From: Taenia hydatigena
Taxonomy: Eukaryota > Platyhelminthes > Cestoda > Cyclophyllidea > Taeniidae
DNA: 64,000 nucleotides
Reading direction: 5' to 3'
Assembly (NCBI GenBank): GCA_036345935.2
Contig: JADWOT020000009.1
Location: 11,809,899 to 11,873,898, forward strand
The translations under genes were made by a program, and so were the position numbers. The notes under the pieces were generated by a model. That model had not been told where the DNA came from and made no database searches. It saw nothing but the letters and a program-made list of their open reading frames with translations. Numbering within the stretch: position 1 is the stretch's first letter; every line of letters begins with the position of its first letter. Shown here piece by piece: positions 39,214 through 48,714 of this stretch.

Positions 39214-39277
39214 ATTGGCATGGTCATGGCAATCTCATTGGTGCAGCCGTGCGTCGATTCGCTCTTACTGGATATAA
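39214..39277 (+). promoter_or_regulatory. CAP promoter: two inverted CCAAT boxes and TATA box (right arm)
   Basis: ATTGG at 39,214-39,218 and 39,237-39,241, then ATATAA at 39,272-39,277, about 125 bp before the ATG at 39,402. Element order and spacing match the independent CAP promoter at 20,777-20,843. Confidence 0.75.
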
Positions 39278-39401
39278 GAGCCACCAGTATTCCACTGCAA
39301 TGGCTTTCTAGGTCTCTAAGTGAGTTGAGCAAGCTGACTTGACTCACTCTGGTGCATGCGCCTTCGTTTCACCACACGCCATTCCATTCAGCTTAGCCTG
39401 C

Positions 39402-40344
39402 ATGATTAAGGTGGCTGGTCTCCTAACCATGTTGTGTGTCGGGGCTCATGCGCTTAGCGAAGAAGACCGCAAGAGCATTCTTCAATTCCACACAGCAGTT
39501 CGTGAGCACGTGCGTCCGCGTGCTTCCAACATGATGCTCATGGTAAGCAGGGCTTGGGCCAAGTACGGTGTTGCTGCCCTATCACTCCCACTGCAAATTC
39601 ACCTCACTCCTACTCTTACTTGTCCTGGATTAGAGATATTCGAACAGATTGGAGAATTTGGCAGAAAGATGGGCGAAGCAATGCAAATACCTACACCCGG
39701 ATCCCAGACACCATTTAGAATACAGAGATGTTGGGCAGAATATTGCCGCTTCTGCAGGTGTGCTGCCAACAGTTAGGTGGCTGGCAAGTATTTGGAAGGC
39801 ACAGGCAAAGTATTACGCTTATTCTAACAACTCCTGCATTCCCATGAAGATCTGTCGGTATTATATGCAGGTGATCCTTGATTTTGCTTTGTTGTCTAAT
39901 TCCGTTGCCTTCATCAAACCAATTAGTCTTTACCGACTCTTTGTCGAAAAGACCTTATACGCATTTCCTTTTGCCTTCACTCACTCATGCACACTATCTG
40001 TTAGATGGTTTGGGCCGACTCATCCCAACTCGGTTGTGCAGTCAATCGCTGTGATCACATGAAACCAGGTTGGCCTCCACCGGTATACTACTTGGTTTGT
40101 CAGTACTCGCCCGCGTGAGTCTAATCACACACTCCCCGAAATTGTGCTTGCTGCCAAGCATGCATAAAATGCGTCTAAAGAACCGTCAGTGCCTAATGTT
40201 TCCCAATAATGACATCTGATTTGTCTTTCAATTAGAGGCTGTTTGAGAGGGCGTAGACCCTACATCAAAGGAAGACCCTGCACTGACTGCCCAGATGGGT
40301 TCGATTGCACTAGCAACCAATGCTGGAGCCGACGACTTCGTTGA
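39402..40344 (+). CDS. CAP-superfamily secreted protein (SCP/TAPS, VAL-like), with altered tetrad
   Basis: Exons are 39,402-39,542, 39,634-39,870, 40,005-40,114 and 40,236-40,344, joining to 198 residues. Introns are 91, 134 and 121 bp, all GT-AG. Exon phases equal those of the CAP gene at 20,965. It has a signal peptide (MIKVAGLLTMLCVGAHA), FHTAVR, VGQNIAASAG, a central Trp-rich helix, MVWADSSQLGCAVNRC, YYLVCQYSPA and a cysteine tail (PCTDCPDGFDC). Two conserved CAP-tetrad positions are changed: GHYTQ reads RYYMQ (His to Tyr) and the Glu of WxxE reads Gln (WKAQAKYY). The reading frame and cysteines are kept, so it is probably a functional secreted protein that no longer binds a metal at the CAP pocket. 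The left-arm copy carries the same changes. Confidence 0.93.
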
Positions 40345-40434
40345 GCGTTTGCAAGTTAGTGGCGAAAAGCCTTGGCATTCGGACACCATCGGCATTCCTG
40401 GCTATCTCAACAATGCCATTTCCGATTTGCTTAG

Positions 40435-40440
40435 AATAAA
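40435..40440 (+). terminator. Poly(A) signal AATAAA of CAP gene
   Basis: A canonical AATAAA lies 90 bases after the stop codon of the CAP gene at 39,402-40,344. Confidence 0.6.
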
Positions 40441-43196
40441 TTATGACGCTCACCGTAATGCTCGGCGTTAATTTTGCATTAATGACAATTGGGTTTGAAG
40501 GCAGATCTGAAAACGCGCAAGGAGTGCCCAGCATTCCGTGCGAGCTGCATTTCATATTGCTCCATCTCTTCTAGACGAGCAGAATGCGGTCTATATTTGC
40601 ATTAAATTTATGGTTGGTGTAGACAATATGCATATCGAAAGGAATCGCTTGAGCACTCTTCCTACTCGTTATGCCACTAGCCTGTTGCTTTGCGTTTAAG
40701 TACATGTGCTTGATTTTCTCTTCAGATAGTTTATCTCGTAGGGATCAATTGCCGGCTCCACGACGAAGGTCGACTCACCAAAATATTATTTGATCACACA
40801 TAAATGCGTTTTCATCAAACATACGCAAGTTCAGAGGTGAGGCGAAAAGGTCACGAGAGAGTGTGCATTATGAGATAATGCTGTGGACATGAATGTACAG
40901 GCACTGTACTGATCCTGCATTTGCGCTAATATAGCAAGCCAAACCTCAGTAGTAAAGTCACCGACTCCACTTTATCTTCCTTTCAACCACACAAACCGAC
41001 TTTTGAATGCTCTCACGCTATATCAGTAAACCACGCACCTACGTCAGACTTAGCATCTGTCAGTAGGCTAATAGATGACAACTCTCAGCATACGTCTGAA
41101 GTTCCGAAACCAACACTGCCACTGAGTTGGACTCTCGTAAATACCTCTACTTCCCATGATTCGCATGGAGAGTATTCCAACTCCCGGCAGTTTATTCCAA
41201 CAATAGCTTGTGATTCTATGACATCACTAAGGTCGTTGATAAGGTTGTATTCTGTGTAAGTGATTACTCAGCACCCTCTCACCACCACGTGCAGCGTTGA
41301 TTCTGCCTCATTTTGCGCGTTGGTGTTACGTCACACCACGTTGAATTAACCCACTTGACACATAGTGCGGGAATATGACGTCCCGCCACAAAGGCCTCAC
41401 TGCCTCCACTGTAATCTCCATTGAGCATTTCAAGTTTCACTTAAGACATTTCTCAGTCCATGTCCACACTCCCATCACGTCTTTCACCATCCCGACCGTA
41501 CACATGGTGAGGTCGCGGTCTTGATCTCTCGCAGCAGGAGAAGACTTACTAGATAAGTAGCAAGTAGTGCATGCACACCTCCGTCAGCCACCACTTAAAG
41601 GGGTGGGAGCTGGTTTGTGCAAGAACGATATGCCATTAGTGCCTGCTTGACCTAAACCTCAGTACAGAACTTGGCAACACTCTTGGTTGGCTAAGGCTTT
41701 CACATCCTACTGGGCACCCTTTCTTCTTCTTTCCTCCTTGACCGTCCCCTCATAAACAAATGCAGGTGTTGCAGGCTGTGTCAATGTGCGTTTAGATCCA
41801 GAGCCCAAGTGGACGGAAGTGATCAGCAATAAATAGACGAAGCTGCCGATGGAAATGGCTTCGGTCGTTGAAGCATAGGTGGGTGAGTAAGTAGGCTAAC
41901 ACGACTTTCGCTTGCAAAACAGCCGAATAAGGCAGATTCGAAGCGTTTTCAGCCCCATTTATTACTGGCACTCCATTTGATCTGTTCATCAACCTCCTCG
42001 ACTTGGTCATAGCCAGAGCCACGGTATTGGCACTGACCAATGCCTTCACCTTATAGCAATTACTATGCCACCTGAAGTGCACCTATGCAATGGATCCAGG
42101 TAGTCGAAAAGGGACGACGGAGCGCAACAAGGAGATTGGTGGTGAAAGTGGTAGCACGACGCTCATTTTGAAGTCTGTCACGAACTTGAAGACTTCTGCC
42201 AGAATCGAACGAGCAGCTTTGGCATTGCAGTGTCGCAGGTTTCTTAACCAGCAGAGTTACACAGTGCACGCGCCGTCTGGGACATTACTTCCTCTTCTAT
42301 TGTCTGCATTTAGGACAAATTGACATGCATCAGCACTCAGATTGGCCAATGCAGCAAATGGTGGCATCTAAACTACTCAAATGGAAGCATTAATAATTTT
42401 CTGAAGCAACCACTTTACGTGATATCCGTAGACAACTGCTTCATTCCCTCTCAACTTTTGTTAAGCGCCTAATGTTAATGACATGAAGCAGGTACTTGTA
42501 GGAATTCGTCAACCGAATTCATGGTTATGTGCAAGGATTTCGACTAATTAGTGAATAACCTGTCCTAGTCGACCGTCTGCATTCTGCAGAAAAGCAGAAC
42601 GGGCACTATTTCAACCTGCTGCGTACCTGATGATGCTTTTACTGAATAGCAATACTGATGTGCTTACTTCTACACTTGCACCTAACGCCCACATCTTGGC
42701 AAATGTTGAGGCTTAACACGCAGATACTTACTTCAGTCTGGCTTTTATAACACTATTTGTAAATTTATCTTTCCCTATGCCCTTGAGTACTCCCATTCAT
42801 TCGTTTAAACAACCGTATCTATTCCAGTCCAAACACCATGTTTTCAATCAGAAATGCTGCGAGTCCTGCGTAAAAACACTGGCACTTAGGACCATCATTT
42901 GCAATTTCGCTCCTCCCAATTTAGGTGAGTACGGGATAAACTGGTGGAAACTGGTTTAATCATGTAGAACTGAAAAACGAAAGAGTCCTTATGGCAGGTT
43001 GGCCTAACTGAGTCACTGGTTAGTTAGTTGCCCTTCAAAATTATTTGCTTACTCAATGTTTAAGCAAAACAAATTGCGATCATTTAAAATATGGAAGTGG
43101 AGAAAGGAATCCATCGCAGTGCATTGACACGCAGCGTATATCCCCAAACGACAATTCGATTCCCCATAAAACAGAGAGCAGTCTGCAGAGCAAATA
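40441..43196. other. Single-copy stretch between the two palindromes; no supported gene
   Basis: Frames at 41,792-42,269 (-) are open but unrecognised. The region after 42,146 is already the left arm of palindrome 2. A C/T-rich, low-complexity stretch runs roughly 41,250-41,760. No RNA or mobile element was seen. Confidence 0.4.
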
Positions 43197-43202
43197 TTTA
43201 TT
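43197..43202 (-). terminator. Poly(A) signal of gene A
   Basis: TTTATT on the plus strand is AATAAA on the gene strand, about 115 bases after the stop codon. It is conserved in copy B at 51,566. Confidence 0.6.
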
Positions 43203-43317
43203 GCAGACAAGGCAGAGCCTAGTTCAATCACAAAACCAATGAAAGGGGGAACAATGCTAGTCAGGGTTGCAAATAACTACTGCTAAGCTAAGGTGAAGTT
43301 CATTGGGCCTTAGCATG

Positions 43318-46053
43318 CTAGCCGAAAATGGAACGGAGAGCACTGCCCACATTCAATCCCTCTACAGGTTTTGCAATAAGCACATTCCTCGCTGCATCGA
43401 ACTTATTTTCAAGTTTAGGTCGGAGTGAATTAGTGGATTTTGACTTGGTAGAAGACTGCACATGAAGAGGTGCACCGATGAGCACATCTTTCGCAGCACC
43501 GAGCGTGCCTTTCACACTGGTGAGAAGCGAGCTGGCGGATTGCGACTTGGTTGAAGACTGCGCATTAAGAGGCGCATTGATGAGCACACCTTTCACAACA
43601 TTGGGTGCGCCTTTCACACTAGATAGAAGTGAACCAGTGGAGTCCGACTTCGTCGAAGACAGCACATTAAGAGGTGCACCGATGAGCACATCTTTCGCAG
43701 CATCGAGCGTGCCTTTCACACTAGATAGAAGTGAACCAGTGGATTCCGACATGGTTGAAGACAGCACATGAAGAGGTGCGCCGATGAGCACATCTTTCGC
43801 AGCATCGAGCGTGCCTTTCACACTAGATAGAAGTGAACCAGCGGATTCCGACTTCGTCGAGGACGGCACATTTAAATGTGTGTTGTCTTTCGCAGCATTA
43901 AGTGTTAATTTCGCATCAGATGGGAGCGAACCAGTGGGTTCCGACTTGGTCGAAGACAGCACACCAAGGGTTGTGTCGATGAGCACGTCTTTCGCTGCAT
44001 TGTGCGTACCTTCCACATTAGAGCTAATCGAATCGGTGGATTGCAGCTTTGTAGAAGACAGCATATTAAGAGGTTTGCCGATGCGAACACCAGTTGCTGT
44101 ACCGGTCTTACTTATTGACTGAGACGGGGACGAATCTGCAGACGCCAGGTTCGTCAGAAGGGATTCATCCGGAGGCTTATTAATAAGCTTATCATCCACC
44201 ACACCAAGCATGCCCTTAACCTTCGGCAGACGTGTGCTGATTGCATTTAGCTTCGTTGATTTCAAATCAAGCAAATGGTTTGGATCATCAGGAAGCAAAG
44301 CACGTAAAGCAGCTGGCCTATTTGGATCCACATACCTCAGCACCTTATCACTGGTGGGTATTTTCGACCTCACTAACTCAAGTTTCCCTCCCGTAAGCAT
44401 TGATGCTTCAGGTGCTGTCGTTTGTGGTGCATCCTGTTCAGGCTGCATTTCCATTTCGGGTGAGAGCGCTGGCTTCCTCAACAGATTGATGTGTGTTGGC
44501 AGTGAAGGTGCATATTTAGCGAGAGAGGGCGACTTGGCTACAATAGCCTGAACTAACTCGGGATCCATGGTTTCAAAGTACCTGATAGCGTTGGGTAGTT
44601 TGTCAAAAATGGCTTCCAATGTGTTGGCATTTAGGTTGGAGAGAATTCCACCAAACTTTGGAACATTGGCAACGATGTAATGAAGGGTGTGCGCATTCAT
44701 ATTGTCCAGCAGACTGCCAAGGTCTGGATGGTTCTCAACTATGTACCTAACGAATCTGGGATCCATATTTAACAAGGCATTTGCATATTGAGGAGGAACG
44801 TTCGGCATGGTTGACAAAATCAATTGTACAGCATTGGATCGCATGAGGCTCGACGGATCAGGCATTTCAGTTAAAGGTGTTGGCGTAGTGGCATCAAGCT
44901 CCATCGCCATGGGCAAGTGTCTCGGCATATTAGGCATCATGTGTTGACTGAGGCCTGATTCGACACTGGACAAAATGCCATCAATGTTGGGTATTTTTGC
45001 AATCAGCAGTCGAAGCAGTTCTGGATCCGCTGTAGCCAGATAGACGTTAAGATTGGGAAGCTGATCAAGCATTGATTTTAATTCGTATGGACTTCTTGCG
45101 GAAAAAAATTTGCCGAATTTCGGCACGCTACTCAAGGTAGACTGGAGAAGCACTGGGTCCACTGACATTAGAAGTTCGTTGAGGTTTGGCACATTTAAGA
45201 GCATGGATCGAAGAGCATCTGAATCCAAACTGGAAATTGAACCAGGAATACCTGATGTATGGCGCTGAGAATTCAACGTATGACCATAGCTAGTCGGCTT
45301 TGTCACCATTGGGTCAAAGCCATAACCACGCGCTCGTCCCATCATTGGGTACGCGGTAGGGCCAGTGCTCCCCATAGGCCTCATAATCATTGGAGCAGCG
45401 TAGCTCTTTCCATCGCTCAGGTCATGCCAGACATTGGTCCGTCCATCACACAAGCCAGTCGAATTATCGCATTTTTGCCAGTCACGTTCCACAGGTGCGA
45501 GAGATATGTCACGCACGGGACTCATCATCGGGCCGTGGACAAAGCCATAACCACCTGCGCGTCCCATCACTTGATTTGCGGTAGGAATATGGCTTTGCAT
45601 AGGCCTCATGGTCATTGGGGCAGCGTAACGACAGACGCCATCATGACAGACGACATGGCAGTTGCCACCATTGGTGCAGCCATAGCCGTGGAAGGGCCCA
45701 CTGACGCACTCATTAGCTTGACATCCACGGAAGTCGTAGAAACCCTTGCATTTCCCATCCTTGCATCCACCCCAATAGCCGCAGTTGCCACCGTAGCAGC
45801 CTTGCTTTTCAAGGCCTCCACTACTCCACTCCTCCTCCATTCCCTTCTGTAGAAAGACCATGTTTCCACCACCACGACGCAACGACTTGGTGCTGTTGTA
45901 GTCGCAGACACCATCGCGACAGCCGTAGCCAGTAGTTGCGGCTGATTGGCATACGGATGAGTGGCATGATGGGAGGGGCGAATGTTTGGGATGACCAAAG
46001 CTGCCAACTATGAGACAGCTGAGTACAATGGCGAGAACACTCTCCTTTCGCAT
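43318..46053 (-). CDS. Large secreted repeat protein, copy A (unrecognised family)
   Basis: A single open exon of 911 residues. Residues 1-20 (MRKESVLAIVLSCLIVGSFG) are a signal peptide. Residues 30-141 form a Cys/Gly-rich region with repeated GxGCxxGxC-type units (GYGCRDGVC, GGCKDGKCKG). Residues 145-173 and 219-247 are an internal duplication (YAAPMTMRPM ... MGRAGGYGF). Residues 277-364 and 431-518 hold eight strictly 22-residue repeats of the type DPxLLxxxLxxxPNLxxxL; a ninth, diverged one precedes residue 431 and further degenerate ones reach about 620. The C-terminal ~240 residues are seven repeats of about 34 residues (SSTKSESTGSLLSSVKG, TLDAAKDVLIGAPL). No transmembrane segment apart from the leader is seen, so it is probably secreted. 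I know no family with this build. A helical-hairpin repeat scaffold is my guess for the 22-mers. Confidence 0.9.
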   Translation of the reverse strand: MRKESVLAIVLSCLIVGSFGHPKHSPLPSCHSSVCQSAATTGYGCRDGVCDYNSTKSLRRGGGNMVFLQKGMEEEWSSGGLEKQGCYGGNCGYWGGCKDGKCKGFYDFRGCQANECVSGPFHGYGCTNGGNCHVVCHDGVCRYAAPMTMRPMQSHIPTANQVMGRAGGYGFVHGPMMSPVRDISLAPVERDWQKCDNSTGLCDGRTNVWHDLSDGKSYAAPMIMRPMGSTGPTAYPMMGRARGYGFDPMVTKPTSYGHTLNSQRHTSGIPGSISSLDSDALRSMLLNVPNLNELLMSVDPVLLQSTLSSVPKFGKFFSARSPYELKSMLDQLPNLNVYLATADPELLRLLIAKIPNIDGILSSVESGLSQHMMPNMPRHLPMAMELDATTPTPLTEMPDPSSLMRSNAVQLILSTMPNVPPQYANALLNMDPRFVRYIVENHPDLGSLLDNMNAHTLHYIVANVPKFGGILSNLNANTLEAIFDKLPNAIRYFETMDPELVQAIVAKSPSLAKYAPSLPTHINLLRKPALSPEMEMQPEQDAPQTTAPEASMLTGGKLELVRSKIPTSDKVLRYVDPNRPAALRALLPDDPNHLLDLKSTKLNAISTRLPKVKGMLGVVDDKLINKPPDESLLTNLASADSSPSQSISKTGTATGVRIGKPLNMLSSTKLQSTDSISSNVEGTHNAAKDVLIDTTLGVLSSTKSEPTGSLPSDAKLTLNAAKDNTHLNVPSSTKSESAGSLLSSVKGTLDAAKDVLIGAPLHVLSSTMSESTGSLLSSVKGTLDAAKDVLIGAPLNVLSSTKSDSTGSLLSSVKGAPNVVKGVLINAPLNAQSSTKSQSASSLLTSVKGTLGAAKDVLIGAPLHVQSSTKSKSTNSLRPKLENKFDAARNVLIAKPVEGLNVGSALRSIFG

Positions 46054-46090
46054 TGCAAATGTGTGATGCTTTCCTCGCTGTTGTGTGCCA

Positions 46091-46097
46091 TTTTATA
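46091..46097 (-). promoter_or_regulatory. TATA box of gene A
   Basis: TATAAAA on the gene strand, 37 bases upstream of the ATG at 46,053. It implies a 5' leader of only about 10-15 bases. Identical in copies B and C. Confidence 0.7.
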
Positions 46098-46129
46098 GGC
46101 CATCTGCTTGTTAAGGTGAGGTTACTCGC

Positions 46130-46447
46130 GTGATGGATTTGACCTCAAGCAACACATCACACTCACGAGTAGGAAGACCATCTGTCAATGATGATTGTAA
46201 TGAAGTATGTTCTACAGCATCCACCCAATGTGATGCCGCATGCAACCTTGCCCTAATGGTAGGTCAACTAATTGTATTTCTGTTTCCGTTCACATGGTCC
46301 ATTTGCCTCATGGTGTTAACAACAAATGCACTTTCAGTGTCATGCAATACTATCGTGGTTGCCCCTGCAGCAGTTGTCCTCTTGCCATATTCATACCTTT
46401 TGTGGCAGCGGATGATAATGGGACGGAGTTCGCGTAGTTTCCAATAG
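46130..46447. other. Strongly conserved upstream block of gene A
   Basis: Between copies A and C this stretch shows a single base change (A 46,220 region, CATCC versus TATCC), although the adjacent coding regions carry in-frame deletions and many substitutions. Long frames are open on both strands. On the minus strand, 46,485-46,264 reads YWKLRELRPIIIRCHKRYEY; on the plus strand is a cysteine-rich frame at 46,240-46,437. Which is real, if any, is unclear; a regulatory region or recent conversion are alternatives. Copies lie at about 48,321-48,638 (B) and 55,138-55,455 (C). Confidence 0.5.
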
Positions 46448-46905
46448 CGTCCGGTAGTCTCAGCGTGCACTGATTCGGCATCCACGCGCTAGCTTTATCT
46501 TTGTGCGCATTGCACATTGCAAAGCAGCGAGGTTGAATTCCTTTTGTAGCACCCCAAAGACTGCATGGTTAAAATTATCTTGAGCACTGAAATTTCGTTT
46601 TGCGTATGAAGCTGTTGCAATGACTGCTCAAATTGTGCTCATGTCACCAGTTGTCGTTCAATGTCACAAGATAGCTGAAATCTGAGCTTTGCAGCACAAA
46701 CTAAATGTTCACTTACTTACGCGTTCAATTTTGTCAGACCTACGTGACACCCCACTCACCAGTTGGAAATTGATAGCTCACCACAATGCCAATTCGCTTC
46801 ATTTTTTTCGAGACATCTATGGTTATGCTACCACATACTCTTTCCCCCTTGAAGTATTGTTGGCCTTGTATACTTTTGTTCCTTACCTTACTGTTCGGAT
46901 GCGTT

Positions 46906-47862
46906 CCAGGGTCTTTGAAAAGCAGGTCGTGTTATTCCGGATGTTTGCTCGTTCTCAACTGACACCAAAAGGTATGGATTGTCAAATCCAACATTAAAGG
47001 GCTTAGAGTTTTTGCGAATTTGAGTAAAATGATCCTGCCTCATTTCTTCGTCGATGTTGCTGCTCGTTCCAATGACTAGCTTATGCGTAACCCACTTCGC
47101 CATTTCAATTTCATACATTTTATTGTTCTACGGTTCAAAATGTGCGAAAAACCGCATCATCACTTTTGGTTGGCTTGTTATACAGCGTTTTAAACATTAT
47201 TTGTGGGTCTACATATTGAAGCACTTCCGGACTCACCCATGCTATACAGGATAGCGGATGACTTCTGGGACGTTAATCTGACCCTATGGCATTATGGTGT
47301 TTCGAATCCGGTTTCTATCAATCGAGACATCGATTCAGCCTTGTAATCACCGTACTACTAACGACATTCGTTTTTGTTCCCTAAGCCACTTTAGCAGAGC
47401 GCTGTAGTTTCTGTGCTTTCAATAAGCCTTCTCTAGAAGTAGAGGTGCTGTGTTAATTTAAGTAACGATGGCATAAAATGGAAGGATGTCATTCACAAAC
47501 TACCTAGATAGGTTTTCTCAAAGCCATACAATAGTTGGAGGTAAATTCCAGTTTGCATGTGTGCATGTTACTATTGACAAGAGGCAAAATAATGTTACAT
47601 GGCTAATAAACAGTGAGAATTCCTTTATGCAATCGGAGACACAAAGGCAACGTCTCGAGTCTTCGTAACGGTATCGTAGTAATTTTCTGCGCAGATTGTT
47701 TGCGAGGCAGCACTACTCGGATGGGCCGTTGTTCACTTTATTTCGGTGCACTAAATTACAAGACAAAGGACGTTCTACGGATCGGAGGGCGACGTAAGGA
47801 AGACAAAGAAGGCAGCCATCTTCCCCCGGGGGCAAATTGGTCTCCAAACAACCAAAAGAACC
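46906..47862. other. Spacer of inverted duplication 2
   Basis: The first ~120 bases (46,906-47,030) continue the homology with copy C (55,850-55,970). The remainder is unique in the window, and no gene is supportable. Confidence 0.6.
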
Positions 47863-48670
47863 AACGCATCCGAACAGTAAGGTAAGGAACAAAAGTATAC
47901 AAGGCCAACAATACTTCAAGGGAGAAAGAGTATGTGGTAGCATAACCATAGATGTCTCGAAAAAAATGAAGCGAATTGGCATTGTGGTGAGCTATCAATT
48001 TCCAACTGGTGAGTGGGGTGTCACGTAGGTCTGACAAAATTGAACGCGTAAGTAAGTGAACATTTAGTTTGTGCTGCAAAGCTCAGATTTCAGCTATCTT
48101 GTGACATTGAACGAGAACTGGTGACATGAGCACAATTTGAGCAGTCATTGCAACAGCTTCATACGCAAAACGAAATTTCAGTGCTCAAGATAATTTTAAC
48201 CATGCAGTCTTTGGGGTGCTACAAAAGGAATTCAACCTCGCTGCTTTGCAATGTGCAATGCGCACAAAGATAAAGCTAGCGCGTGGATGCCGAATCAGTG
48301 CACGCTGAGACTACCGGACGCTATTGGAAACTACGCGAACTCCGTCCCATTATCATCCGCTGCCACAAAAGGTATGAATATGGCAAGAGGACAACTGCTG
48401 CAGGGGCAACCACGATAGTATTGCATGACACTGAAAGTGCATTTGTTGTTAACACCATGAGGCAAATGGACCATGTGAACGGAAACAGCAATACAATTAG
48501 TTGACCTACCATTAGGGCAAGGTTGCATGCGGCATCACATTGGGTGGATGCTGTAGAACATACTTCATTACAATCATCATTGACAGATGGTCTTCCTACT
48601 CGTGAGTGTGATGTGTTGCTTGAGGTCAAATCCATCACGCGAGTAGCCTCACCTTAACAAGCAGATGGCC

Positions 48671-48677
48671 TATAAAA
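48671..48677 (+). promoter_or_regulatory. TATA box of gene B
   Basis: TATAAAA ends 37 bases before the ATG at 48,715, mirroring copy A. Confidence 0.7.
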
Positions 48678-48714
48678 TGGCACACAACAGCGAGGAAAGC
48701 ATCACACATTTGCA

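Larger units (their letters stand above)
28273..39907. repeat. Right arm of large inverted duplication 1
   Basis: This is the inverted partner of 1-11,979, with the same gene order mirrored: Bcl-2-like exon (-), OB-fold-like gene (+), CAP gene (+). Relative to the left arm it lacks 516 bp near 34,990. It carries extra segments of about 73 bp (near 32,800-32,870), about 54 bp (near 32,190-32,250) and about 105 bp (near 32,300-32,410). Either a real palindrome or two diverged haplotypes joined tail to tail would look like this. Confidence 0.93.
42146..46905. repeat. Left arm of inverted duplication 2 (gene A)
   Basis: This is the reverse complement of 47,863-52,622. Paired coordinates sum to 94,768 at every point I checked, so there is no net indel. 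It covers gene A, its promoter and its 3' flank. The outer limit is set by the N at 52,623 on the other arm, so the real repeat may be longer. Confidence 0.95.
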
